Positions 56,724 through 64,000 of a stretch of 64,000 nucleotides of DNA are shown here, one piece after another. Origin of the DNA: Saprospiraceae bacterium (lineage in GTDB: Bacteria; Bacteroidota; Bacteroidia; Chitinophagales; Saprospiraceae); assembly GCA_016715105.1 (NCBI GenBank), contig JADKBO010000022.1, forward strand, positions 62,001 through 126,000, read 5' to 3'. Below the pieces are notes generated by a model. It was not told the DNA's origin. It made no database searches and saw nothing but the letters and a program-made list of their open reading frames with translations. A program made the position numbers and the translations under genes. How positions within the stretch are numbered: the stretch's first letter is position 1; each line of letters opens with the position of its first letter.

Positions 56724-57341
56724 CTATATTTTTTGAAAGTCAAGCCTTTCCAAGTGTAAAGTAAATTCTACTTCAAGCTGATTTTTTACTTTGATGGTTC
56801 CAGCCATTTTTGTAGGCGCTTCCAAACCAAAGTCTGAAAAACAAATTTGTGCCTTTCCTTTTAATTGTTTTGAAGTGCTGTTGCATTCAGATCCGTAAAG
56901 ATTGATCATCATTTTGCGTTTTTTACCAGCCAATTCAATTTCAGTTGAAGTTACAATGAGTTTATTATTAGTGATGCTGGAAAGTTGGTCAGATAGATTT
57001 AAGAAATTGATGATCATATTGGGGTGGCAATTTGCTTGCAATGTTTTGAGCAAATCTTTGGTCATCATTTTGTTTTTACAATTGAATCGATGCAAATTGA
57101 TAGACATCACACATTCAATATCCAAAGAAGCGTTTTTATTGGTTTTGATATAAGATAGGGTGTCAGTTTGGCCAAATGAAGGGACCAAACAAGTAAAAGA
57201 ATTGACATTTGTTTTGCCGTAGACAACCAGGCTGCTTTCTGGTTTGATCAACCATACTTCAGCATTCAAGGCGTCTTTATTAATGTCACTTGGCTTGAAA
57301 GACAAGAACAAAAAGAGGGCTATGATTATTTTGTATGACAT
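56724..57341 (-). CDS. YceI-like exported protein
   Basis: 205 residues from the Met ending 57341 (SYKIIIALFLFLSF signal segment); upstream starts would add residues before the signal. The YceI-like core has LIKPESSLVVYGKTNVNSF near the start and ends VKNQLEVEFTLHLERLD. YceI proteins are lipocalin-like beta barrels that bind isoprenoids in the periplasm. Sequence is more divergent than the second copy at 59043. Confidence 0.72.
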   Translation of the reverse strand: MSYKIIIALFLFLSFKPSDINKDALNAEVWLIKPESSLVVYGKTNVNSFTCLVPSFGQTDTLSYIKTNKNASLDIECVMSINLHRFNCKNKMMTKDLLKTLQANCHPNMIINFLNLSDQLSSITNNKLIVTSTEIELAGKKRKMMINLYGSECNSTSKQLKGKAQICFSDFGLEAPTKMAGTIKVKNQLEVEFTLHLERLDFQKI

Positions 57342-57473
57342 GATTTGTAATTTTTTTTGAAAAAAAGTTGTCTGTTTAGCTATTCCCAATTTTGATCAAG
57401 AGAGCCGTGTTTGACTTAAATTGTTTTAATTTTTTGATTCAAAAGTAAAAAGCTGATTTGTAGCGATAAAAGA

Positions 57474-57509
57474 GAGAAGTTGGACACTTTCACAAGCATC
57501 CAACTTCTC
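57474..57509 (-). terminator. Possible terminator between porin and YceI genes
   Basis: GAGAAGTTGGA (57474-57484) pairs exactly with TCCAACTTCTC (57499-57509), loop 14 bases. On the minus strand it is followed by CTCTTTTATC, a weak T tract. It lies in the 318-base gap after the porin gene. Confidence 0.45.
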
Positions 57510-57659
57510 CATCATTTGATTCAAGGAATTCGTAAACACAAGCCAAAAGCAATCATATTTGTTAGTTTTCAGTCCATCAATCATTGACTTTCAAAAAGAT
57601 CATCAATTTTTAATTTCATTTTTCATTTACAATTATGTTCTTTCCGGCGGGCATTCTCA

Positions 57660-58988
57660 TCAGAAACCTACTACAGCTTCTACCACAATTCCATCAAATT
57701 TGCCGCCATTTCTGATGTCATTTCCTTTGAATCCATCAAAGACTTGTTTTACATATTCACCTTTGATGAGCAAGTTTTTAGTAGGGTACCATCCAGCGGC
57801 GAAGACCATTCTATCAATATTTACGTCGGTTGTATATCCTCTCAATCTACTTGTGATTGTGTTGTATCTGGCACCGATGTAAGCTTGTTCTCTTGGTAAA
57901 AATCTTGCTATAACTTCTGCTGATAATTGGGTAGTTTTTCTGTCTTTACCATCATAGCTGTCTGCTTTTTCATTCACAGTTTTGCCAGAAGCCATTTCAT
58001 AAGTTCCAAAGAATTCTAATCCTTTGTATTTGATGAATGGGTTGATGATGAAGGCCATGATACTATTGTTATAGCCAGGATTGAATCTACCACTAGTGTG
58101 ACCAGCTGTACTATTTGCCCAAGCGGCATTTTCAAGAACTCCGAAATATCCAGAACCAGTTCTATCTCCACTGTAAAGGGTATTACTTGGGCTAGAAGAA
58201 TTTGCATACATAGAAGCACTCAATCTCATTCTGAGGTCTTTGCTAGTCTTGTCATAAGCAGCTTTCAATATGATAGATGGTGCTTTTCTGGTAATACTGT
58301 CTACACCTGGAACAACTATTGGTGCTGCGCTATAGTCCAAGATGTTGTTTTTGATGAGGCCGTTTGTAATACCCAACATCACCATGGTTTCTTTTGTAGG
58401 GAAAGCATATACTTCACCACCGATTTCTGTTGCAAATTGGTCAATGATGTTGTTTTCAACAAAACCATTGAATAATGCGTTACCACCATCTGATCTTCTG
58501 AAGTGTGTATCACCATAGTTGACTTCCATGTGGCCAATTTTTACTCTGAAGTAGTCGGTAAACCATTTTGGGTTGTTGAACATAGGCAATTTGTCTATTT
58601 GAATGTATCCACCTTTTACCCAAAACTCATTGTGGTGTCGTGAAGCCATATAGTTTTCAAGATAAATTCTTACACCATCTTCCAATTGTACGTCAAAGTT
58701 TAAATTGGCAGCAGCGAGGTTAAATCCATTGCCCAATGCATATAAGGCGTTGGTCCTTGCTCGTGATGTGTCTACGTTCTCATGTTTGAGTAACTGATAA
58801 CTCTGTCTAAAACTACCTCCGATTTGCACTTTAAGTCCTTCGAAAGGCGTAGTTTCTACTTTAGATGGTTCAAAGACATTGAGTCCTGTTTGGTCGTTTG
58901 GTCTAGAGTATTGTGTTTTTTGACCAAAGATTAAAGTTGTAAAACATAAGGTTATCGCGATTGTAAAAAACTTGATAATAGATCTCAT
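57660..58988 (-). CDS. Outer-membrane porin-like beta-barrel protein
   Basis: 442 residues with a signal peptide (RSIIKFFTIAITLCFTTLIFG, cleavage near residue 22). The body alternates short aromatic strands with loops, as in OprO/OprP-type porins: FKGLKVQIGGSFRQSYQ-type sequence in EGLKVQIGGSFRQSYQ, WFTDYFRVKIGHMEVNYGD, GYTTDVNIDRMVFAAGW and ending IRNGGKFDGIVVEAVVGF with a C-terminal Phe, as many outer-membrane proteins have. Solute unknown. Lies between two YceI-like genes in the same direction. Confidence 0.78.
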   Translation of the reverse strand: MRSIIKFFTIAITLCFTTLIFGQKTQYSRPNDQTGLNVFEPSKVETTPFEGLKVQIGGSFRQSYQLLKHENVDTSRARTNALYALGNGFNLAAANLNFDVQLEDGVRIYLENYMASRHHNEFWVKGGYIQIDKLPMFNNPKWFTDYFRVKIGHMEVNYGDTHFRRSDGGNALFNGFVENNIIDQFATEIGGEVYAFPTKETMVMLGITNGLIKNNILDYSAAPIVVPGVDSITRKAPSIILKAAYDKTSKDLRMRLSASMYANSSSPSNTLYSGDRTGSGYFGVLENAAWANSTAGHTSGRFNPGYNNSIMAFIINPFIKYKGLEFFGTYEMASGKTVNEKADSYDGKDRKTTQLSAEVIARFLPREQAYIGARYNTITSRLRGYTTDVNIDRMVFAAGWYPTKNLLIKGEYVKQVFDGFKGNDIRNGGKFDGIVVEAVVGF

Positions 58989-59042
58989 GACTAATTATTT
59001 ATAGTTGAATGAATAATTTATATTTTTTAAGATTGTATTTTA

Positions 59043-59645
59043 TTAATTAGCGGCTGTGGATGGACCAACTAGATTGAAGTTGAATTTTAATACCACGTCA
59101 TTTCCTGTTTTTACTGTACCCATCATAAAAGATGGAGGTACCATATCGTATTCTTTCATACTGAGTTTTTTCTCACCAGAGATTTGAATAGCCCCATTTG
59201 CAAGTACTTTAGCAGTTACAACCAAAGGTGTTTCTAAAGTTTTTCCCGCCATAGTCAAGTTCACCACTGACTTAATGGTATAAGCACCATTCGCGCCAGA
59301 CACTACATCTGCTCTAACCAATTTAGCTGTTATATTAGGAAATTGTTCAATTTTCAAAGCTTTATAAGCATTTTTGTCCATTGCTCCTTTTCCACTTTTC
59401 AAAGATTTTGCCGCCATACTGAAAGACATAGCCGTAAGGTCTTTGATGTCATTATTTGCTCCAGTAATAAAAGTAGCTGTACATGTTCCTTCTTGAGCAT
59501 CCATGTGCCAGTCGTGAAGAGTAGATGTGCCAGACAATACTAAGTTGAGGTTATTTTTAACTGTATACTTTTCCTGAGCGCTGAGGCTTATGCCAATCAT
59601 TAGAAATGTCAGGATTAATGTGTGTTTAAAATTAATTGCATTCAT
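59043..59645 (-). CDS. YceI family protein
   Basis: 200 residues from the Met ending 59645 (NAINFKHTLILTFLMIGISLSA signal). YceI features: YTVKNNLNLVLSGTSTLHDWH near the N-terminus, AMDKNAYKALKIEQFPNI in the middle, and VNLTMAGKTLETPLVVTA. YceI binds polyisoprenoids such as quinones in its barrel. 54 bases upstream of the porin gene and in the same direction, so likely cotranscribed. Confidence 0.9.
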   Translation of the reverse strand: MNAINFKHTLILTFLMIGISLSAQEKYTVKNNLNLVLSGTSTLHDWHMDAQEGTCTATFITGANNDIKDLTAMSFSMAAKSLKSGKGAMDKNAYKALKIEQFPNITAKLVRADVVSGANGAYTIKSVVNLTMAGKTLETPLVVTAKVLANGAIQISGEKKLSMKEYDMVPPSFMMGTVKTGNDVVLKFNFNLVGPSTAAN

Positions 59646-59812
59646 CTTACTTAAATTTTGATGTGAATTGATAGTACAAAGATGAAGTGATATTGAAGGG
59701 AAATAAATGAGGAGGGTCATAAGACTTGATTACTTGTAAGCTTGATGAGCATGACCCAAAACATGTTTAATAGCTAATAATGGTGACTTGAGTCAAATGA
59801 ATGTTTTAGTAA

Positions 59813-60118
59813 AATTGGTATTAAATTACCAATCGTAGATACGCAAGGCCCTGCGTTTGCACACGTAGGAATTCAAATTGGTAATAAATTACCAATCGTA
59901 GAGACGCAAGGCCTTGCGTCTGCATAAGTGGGAATTCAAATTGGTATTAAATTACCAATCGTAGAGATGCAAGGCCTTGCGTCTGCACACGCGGGAATTC
60001 AAATTGGTAATAAATTACCAATCGTAGAGACGCAAGGCCTTGCGTCTGCACACGTGGGAATTCAAATTGGTATTAAATTACCAATCGTAGAGACGCAAGG
60101 CCTTGCGTCTGCACACGT
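59813..60118. repeat. Five tandem 63-bp units built from palindromes
   Basis: Units start at 59813, 59876, 59939, 60002 and 60065; the last is cut after about 54 bases. Each holds two hairpin-forming blocks: ATTGGTAAT-AA-ATTACCAAT (with ATT variants) and the perfect palindrome GACGCAAGGCCTTGCGTC, then TGCACACGTGGGAATTC with CACGTG and GAATTC. Units differ by only a few bases. The region lies between the YceI gene and the small outer-membrane protein gene, so it may serve as boundary or transcription-ending sequence, but no T tract is present. Known REP/MITE-like families with a GACGCAAGGCCTTGCGTC core occur in Bacteroidota and cyanobacteria (from memory). Confidence 0.9.
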
Positions 60119-60132
60119 TGATGTTAACGTAG

Positions 60133-60591
60133 TTAAAAAGCAGAGTAATACCCCAGCGAAACCTGAGGTACAAAAGAACCAGTGTTCCAATTTTCAATAG
60201 TGTTTGGTCCAGCCTTGAGTATGTAGGCTCCTCCAATTTGGGCAGAAATTCCTTTGAATCTGAGTACAAAACCCAAGCCCAAGCTGGTATCCGTATAAAT
60301 TTCTCCAATACCTTGGTTTCTCAATTCAAGAGAAAAGTATGAAGAATTTGTTGTTGGTTTAAGGTGATAATTCAATCCTACACAAGCCCCGACAAAGCCA
60401 ACTCCAATGTGTGCTCCTAGTTTATTGGATAGCAATGTTTCGAGTTCCGCACCCAATAGACCACCTCCATTGAGTAAACCAATGGTGATCGCCATTTTTT
60501 TTGTTTCTGTAAACTTGATATCCACACCTTGACCAATCATCTCTGATTGCAGGATAAAAACCAAGACAAATACAGCCAATATTTTTTTCAT
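60133..60591 (-). CDS. Small exported protein, probably outer-membrane barrel
   Basis: 152 residues. Signal peptide (KKILAVFVLVFILQSEMIGQ, cleavage near residue 21). The body is Gly-rich beta strands: LLNGGGLLGAELETLLS, VGFVGACVGLNYHL, and an aromatic end YYSAF with a C-terminal Phe, as expected for a small outer-membrane barrel. No family recognised. It ends at 60133, just after the 63-bp repeats. Confidence 0.72.
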   Translation of the reverse strand: MKKILAVFVLVFILQSEMIGQGVDIKFTETKKMAITIGLLNGGGLLGAELETLLSNKLGAHIGVGFVGACVGLNYHLKPTTNSSYFSLELRNQGIGEIYTDTSLGLGFVLRFKGISAQIGGAYILKAGPNTIENWNTGSFVPQVSLGYYSAF

Positions 60592-60776
60592 AAATTCGTG
60601 GATTGAAGGCCAAAAATAAAAAAGTTATTCGCTAAAACAGCTAACTCACTAATTTTTATACACTTTGGGCCACAGATGTGAGCGTTGAGAATTATGTATG
60701 AAGCTTATGTATTTTGATTTGCAGCCAAAAAACCATACTTTTAATTCTTTTAAAACCACATAGCAAATATTAGTTT

Positions 60777-62057
60777 ATGAAATTCGAAACGCTTCAATTA
60801 CACGCGGGGCAAGAGGTTGATCCGGTCACTCAATCGCGAGCAGTCCCCATTTACCAGACCACTGCTTATCAATTTAAGAATTCTGAACATGGTGCCAATC
60901 TTTTTGCACTCAAGGAGTTTGGAAACATCTATACCAGAATCATGAATCCTACCAATGATGTGTTTGAAAAGAGACTCGCAGCATTGGAAGGAGGTGTCGC
61001 TGCTTTGGCATTGGGTTCAGGTCATGCGGCGCAGTTTATAGCGATCAACAATGTCACGACTGTTGGAGATAACTTTGTAACCAGTTCTTTTTTATATGGT
61101 GGTTCTTACAACCAATTCAAGAATTCATTTAAGAATATTGGTGTTGAAGCAAGGTTTGCCAACGGTAATGATTTGGCTAGCTTTGAAAGTTTAATTGATG
61201 CCAAAACAAAACTTTTGTATGTGGAGACCATCGGTAATCCAGGGCTCACTGTTCCAGATTTTGAAGGTTTTGCTGCATTGGCTAAAAAATACGACCTTCC
61301 TTTATTTGTTGATAATACTTTTGGAGCGGGTGGTGCCATATGTCAGCCCATCAAACACGGAGCTCATGTGATTGTAGAATCTGCAACTAAATGGATTGGA
61401 GGACATGGCACAACGATGGGTGGTGTTATTGTAGATGCGGGTACTTTTGATTGGGGTAATGGCAAATACCCTCAATTCACTGAACCTTCTCCTAGTTATA
61501 ATGGCATTGTATTAAACAGTGTCTTTGGAGTTGGAGGACCATTTGGAAACATACAGTTCATCATTAGGTGTAGGGTAGAAGGCTTGAGGGATTGGGGTCC
61601 TGCTCAGTCTCCATTTAATTCCTTTTTATTACTTCAGGGTTTGGAGACTCTTACTTTGAGAGTGGAGAGAACATGTGAAAATGCAATAGCTTTGGCACAA
61701 TGGCTCGAGTCACACGAAGATGTAGAATCAGTGATCTACCCTGGTTTGTCGTCACATCCGTCTCATGGTCTAGCACAGAAATACTTGACCAGAGGTTTTG
61801 GTGGTGTATTGTCCTTCAAACTGAAAGGTGATCGCGCAAGGGCAGAAAACTTTGTCAACAGTTTGAAATTGATTTCTCACTTAGCTAATGTTGGTGATGC
61901 AAAAACGTTGATCATTCATCCAGCTTCTACGACGCATTCTCAACTTTCAGAAACTGAACAAAAATCAGCCGGTGTAGATCCCAATTTGTTGAGAATATCA
62001 TTGGGTATTGAACACATTGATGACATTAAGGCGGATATTACGCAAGCTATTGGTTAA
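60777..62057 (+). CDS. metY: O-acetylhomoserine sulfhydrylase (Cys/Met metabolism PLP enzyme)
   Basis: 426 residues, the typical MetY length, longer than cystathionine gamma-synthase. Sequence: TLQLHAGQEVDPVTQSRAVP at the start, SGHAAQFIAI near 82, the PLP-binding Lys205 in SATKWIGGHG, and the C-terminal HPASTTHSQLSETEQ. MetY makes homocysteine from O-acetylhomoserine and sulfide. No SAM riboswitch was recognised upstream. Gene symbol is by family; metB-like roles are less likely. Confidence 0.9.
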   Translation: MKFETLQLHAGQEVDPVTQSRAVPIYQTTAYQFKNSEHGANLFALKEFGNIYTRIMNPTNDVFEKRLAALEGGVAALALGSGHAAQFIAINNVTTVGDNFVTSSFLYGGSYNQFKNSFKNIGVEARFANGNDLASFESLIDAKTKLLYVETIGNPGLTVPDFEGFAALAKKYDLPLFVDNTFGAGGAICQPIKHGAHVIVESATKWIGGHGTTMGGVIVDAGTFDWGNGKYPQFTEPSPSYNGIVLNSVFGVGGPFGNIQFIIRCRVEGLRDWGPAQSPFNSFLLLQGLETLTLRVERTCENAIALAQWLESHEDVESVIYPGLSSHPSHGLAQKYLTRGFGGVLSFKLKGDRARAENFVNSLKLISHLANVGDAKTLIIHPASTTHSQLSETEQKSAGVDPNLLRISLGIEHIDDIKADITQAIG

Positions 62058-62110
62058 GATGTGAGATGTAAGATGTGAAATGTGAGATGTGAAATGTAAG
62101 ATGTGAAATG
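62056..62110. repeat. Simple repeat of GATGTGAAATGTGA type
   Basis: About 55 bases downstream of metY, with variants of GATGTGAGATGTAA and GATGTGAAATGTGA in series. Reverse complement of the unit, CATTTCACATCTCAC, is also at 14288-14302. Confidence 0.75.
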
Positions 62111-62300
62111 CAAAAATCGGAGGACGGAGATCTGAAATGGGAAAGCTTCGAGCCTCGAGCTGTTTTCAGTTTTACGCAAATCGGAAATTGGAGGAATAAT
62201 TTTACAGTGAAGAGAACAGTATAACTGTTTCGCAAAAAGGCAATTGAGTAATTCAGCTGTAATTTGCTATCGATCTTCATCTCTGTCATAGAAATGTAGG

Positions 62301-62353
62301 GGTAACTTTCCAAAATAATCGTGATTATTCATGGCAATTTTTGGAAAGTTACC
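62301..62353. repeat. Perfect 15-base inverted repeat downstream of ssb
   Basis: GGTAACTTTCCAAAA (62301-62315) is mirrored by TTTTGGAAAGTTACC (62339-62353) with a 23-base loop. It is about 126 bases beyond the ssb stop and 243 beyond metY's. No long T tract follows on either strand, so it is not a clean terminator. The rest of 62058-62479 shows no gene. Confidence 0.7.
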
Positions 62354-62479
62354 TTCCTTTTAACTTACTTAATTTTTTAAGCAAATTAAAGCGATTATGT
62401 TGTATCAACATCCCTGTAGTTGAATGGCAAAAGATCCTTGTTGTTTTCGGTAAACTAAACTCCAAAAAAGCATTTCATA

Positions 62480-62857
62480 TCAATTAAAATCGAGTGGGGC
62501 ACCTTCTAGATTTTTCTGCTCTTTTGCATTTTGTGATTTTTCCAATTTAATAAAGTTGTCAACTTTGATTTCTGTGATGTAGCGCTCAACTCCATTAGCA
62601 TCTTTATAAGTTCTGTACATAATGCTGCCATCTACCGAAACTTGGGTGCCTTTGGCTAAATATTTACCCATACTTTCTGCGAGATTTCCCCATGCTATCA
62701 AATTGTGCCATTGCGTTTCTTTGACGTACTCACCTTTTGCATTTTTGTATGAAGAGGTGGTTGCCATGGATACAGCTGCTTTTTTTGAACCTCCCGTAAA
62801 TGCGGTTACTTTTACGTCGTTGCCTAAGTGTCCAATAAGTGTTACTAAGTTTTTCAT
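62480..62857 (-). CDS. ssb: Single-stranded DNA-binding protein
   Basis: 125 residues. OB-fold sequence: LVTLIGHLGNDVKVT at the start, SYKNAKGEYVKETQWHNLIAWG, MGKYLAKGTQVSVDGSIMYR and YITEIKVDNFIKL at the end of the fold. The usual acidic C-terminal tip (DDIPF-like) is absent: the protein ends EGAPLDFN. It may be a second, shorter SSB, or the tip may be altered in this lineage. It starts 76 bases from the palindrome cluster at 62934-62963. Confidence 0.93.
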   Translation of the reverse strand: MKNLVTLIGHLGNDVKVTAFTGGSKKAAVSMATTSSYKNAKGEYVKETQWHNLIAWGNLAESMGKYLAKGTQVSVDGSIMYRTYKDANGVERYITEIKVDNFIKLEKSQNAKEQKNLEGAPLDFN

Positions 62858-62933
62858 CTGATCATTATTTTTGATTGATTAATAATTTTTGATGTCGCAA
62901 ATTTGCAGTCACTTGTTGTGGTTATTCGTAAAT

Positions 62934-62963
62934 TAAACGTTTAGTTACGTTTATAAACGTTTA
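62934..62963. promoter_or_regulatory. Overlapping palindromes, probable operator upstream of ssb
   Basis: Two exact TAAACGTTTA palindromes at 62934-62943 and 62954-62963, centres 20 bases apart, and a 14-base palindrome ACGTTTATAAACGT at 62947-62960 between and across them. They lie 77 bases from the ssb start and 170 from the epimerase start. AAACGTTT-type palindromes are typical of LacI-family operators; the regulator is unknown. Confidence 0.6.
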
Positions 62964-63104
62964 AAAACGGATAAGCTACTTTTGAGGATTTTACTGAAAA
63001 TTCTATCATTTAGAATGGAGAAAACTTCCAATATTATTTAAAAACCTAGACTAAACCAATAACCATGATCTGGTAAACAAAGATGAAAGTGCTCACAATT
63101 TTTC

Positions 63105-63112
63105 TATATTTG
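63105..63112 (+). promoter_or_regulatory. Candidate -7 element (TATATTTG) of the epimerase gene
   Basis: TAnnTTTG match 21 bases before the start at 63133; no obvious -33 element. Confidence 0.35.
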
Positions 63113-63132
63113 GAACAGAAATTTGAATTTGT

Positions 63133-64000
63133 ATGAAAGTATTGTTTATTGGCGGTTCAGGAAACATCAGCAGTGAAGTCAGCAAGTACGCCATTTCCAA
63201 GGGTATCGATCTGTATCATTTAAATAGAGGTAATAGACCAACGTTAACCGGAATTAAAAACCTGATTGGTGATATTCACGATGTTGAAAGCATGAAAAAG
63301 GTTCTTGAAGGACACGAGTGGGATGTAGTTGTGAATTGGATAGCTTTCAAACCAAATGACGTCTTGCAGGATATCGAATTATTCAAGGGCAAAACCAATC
63401 AATATATTTTTATCAGTTCTGCTTCTGCCTATCAAAAACCACCAAAGTTTCCAATCATTACTGAAGACACTCCCTTGGAAAATCCTTTTTGGGATTATTC
63501 TCGCGACAAAATTGCCTGCGAAGATGTACTGGTGTCAGCATTTCAGGAATTTGATTTTCCTATGACCATCGTACGACCATCGCATACTTACAATACAGTC
63601 ATTCCGATTACGATTGGAGGATGGGAAGAATACACAACTGTTGACAGAATCAAAAAAGGACTTCCCATTGTTGTACAAGGTGACGGCACTTCACTATGGA
63701 CAATGACACATGCTGCTGATTTTGCGATTGGATTTGTTGGTTTATTTGGCAATGAGGAAGCAATAGGAGAGGCATTCCACATTACCTCTGATGAAGTAAT
63801 GACCTGGAACCATATTTATGAGACGATTGCCGCATCGGTGGGTTGTAAGGCAAAAATCATTCACATTCCTTCTGATTTTATTGCTGATTATTCGGAGAAA
63901 ATTGGATTTCCTTCCAAACGTGGTTCCTTGCTTGGGGATAAAGCCCATTGCGCCATATTTGATAATTCAAAAATAAAAAGAGTGGTTCCTGAATTCAAAG
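63133..64000 (+). CDS. NAD-dependent epimerase/dehydratase (extended SDR), 3' end outside window
   Basis: The frame is open from the ATG at 63133 to the window end (289 residues) and continues beyond. The Rossmann fold starts at once: VLFIGGSGNISSEV (GGxGxIS-type glycine motif at about residues 7-12). The SDR catalytic residues are unusual or hard to place: Ser in FISSASAYQ, Tyr in DYSRDKIACE as a possible YxxxK (YSRDK) near residue 122. Such proteins act on nucleotide sugars or related substrates; the one here is unknown. Divergent from ssb. Confidence 0.8.
   Translation, partial: MKVLFIGGSGNISSEVSKYAISKGIDLYHLNRGNRPTLTGIKNLIGDIHDVESMKKVLEGHEWDVVVNWIAFKPNDVLQDIELFKGKTNQYIFISSASAYQKPPKFPIITEDTPLENPFWDYSRDKIACEDVLVSAFQEFDFPMTIVRPSHTYNTVIPITIGGWEEYTTVDRIKKGLPIVVQGDGTSLWTMTHAADFAIGFVGLFGNEEAIGEAFHITSDEVMTWNHIYETIAASVGCKAKIIHIPSDFIADYSEKIGFPSKRGSLLGDKAHCAIFDNSKIKRVVPEFK

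Noticed and set aside
59813..60118. CRISPR array
   Set aside because: The full 63-base unit is repeated almost without variation, so there are no variable spacers, and no cas gene is nearby.
59928..60200. Open frame with 21-residue repeats (GIQIGIKLPIVETQGLASAH)
   Set aside because: The frame arises from the 63-bp palindromic repeats, which are a multiple of three; the first units hold an in-frame stop, there is no start context, and the end runs into another gene on the opposite strand.
60592..60776. SAM riboswitch before metY
   Set aside because: I looked for the SAM-I conserved core in the upstream gap and did not find it.
62047..62313. 88-residue minus-strand open frame downstream of metY
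   Set aside because: The C-terminal ISHLTFHISHFTSYISHL is a translation of the simple GATGTGA repeat.

Overview
The window looks like chromosomal DNA from a Bacteroidota bacterium, most probably the order Saprospirales (inference). The signs are low GC, type IX secretion (T9SS) type A and type B C-terminal sorting domains, a gliding-motility gldA-gldF-gldG transporter operon, fused alpha/beta 2-oxoacid dehydrogenase E1, no obvious Shine-Dalgarno sequences, and several Bacteroidota-type TAnnTTTG promoter elements. No prophage, insertion sequence or CRISPR array was seen.

Layout. 1-2464: 3' end of a large secreted protein whose sorting domain is broken by frameshifts. 2620-10495: four multi-spanning GT-C-like membrane proteins, two of them close duplicates with a RES/Xre toxin-antitoxin pair between them. 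10624-14070: leftward housekeeping genes (YiiX-like hydrolase, FAD oxidoreductase, YjbR, DUF721, recF). 14071-14561: repeat-rich gap. 14562-18927: gldA-gldF-gldG plus a DUF4340-like gene. 19060-21535: secreted protein, purE, acetyltransferase. 21724-21797: tRNA-Asn with terminator. 22179-23471: secreted serine hydrolase. 23575-33540: two giant multi-domain surface proteins, one per strand, meeting head-to-head without N-termini at about 30245. 33873-36028: 2-oxoacid dehydrogenase E1. 36127-43164: polyprenol-phosphate mannose synthase, gyrA, TPR protein, lpdA, DUF1573 protein. 43256-48704: yaaA, penicillin acylase family gene with two small membrane genes, TPR-like protein and secG. 48916-56573: coiled-coil protein, exonuclease, rRNA/tRNA 2'-O-methyltransferase, periplasmic-binding lipoprotein, guaA, trpS, esterase. 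56724-60591: two YceI-like proteins around an outer-membrane porin, a 63-bp palindromic tandem repeat, and a small outer-membrane protein. 60777-64000: metY, ssb and a partial NAD-dependent epimerase.

How the genes fit together. E1 and dihydrolipoyl dehydrogenase belong to one 2-oxoacid dehydrogenase complex. Polyprenol-phosphate mannose synthase makes the kind of lipid-linked sugar that GT-C membrane enzymes such as those at 2620-10495 use. The Gld transporter and T9SS serve the secreted proteins with type A and B sorting domains (1-2464, 22179-23471, 23575-33540).

A strong technical signal runs through the window. Many genes, including the essential guaA, are broken by single-base indels that leave perfectly readable protein in the next frame. 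These cluster in patches (2.2-5.6 kb, 24.9-36.0 kb), so most broken genes here are probably sequence or assembly errors rather than true pseudogenes. The head-to-head junction at about 30245 may be a chimeric join or a real inversion. I found no clearly new biological system. The most interesting biology is the toxin-antitoxin pair guarded by two gene copies, the palindromic 63-bp repeat, the overlapping palindromes upstream of ssb, and the modular giant surface protein.
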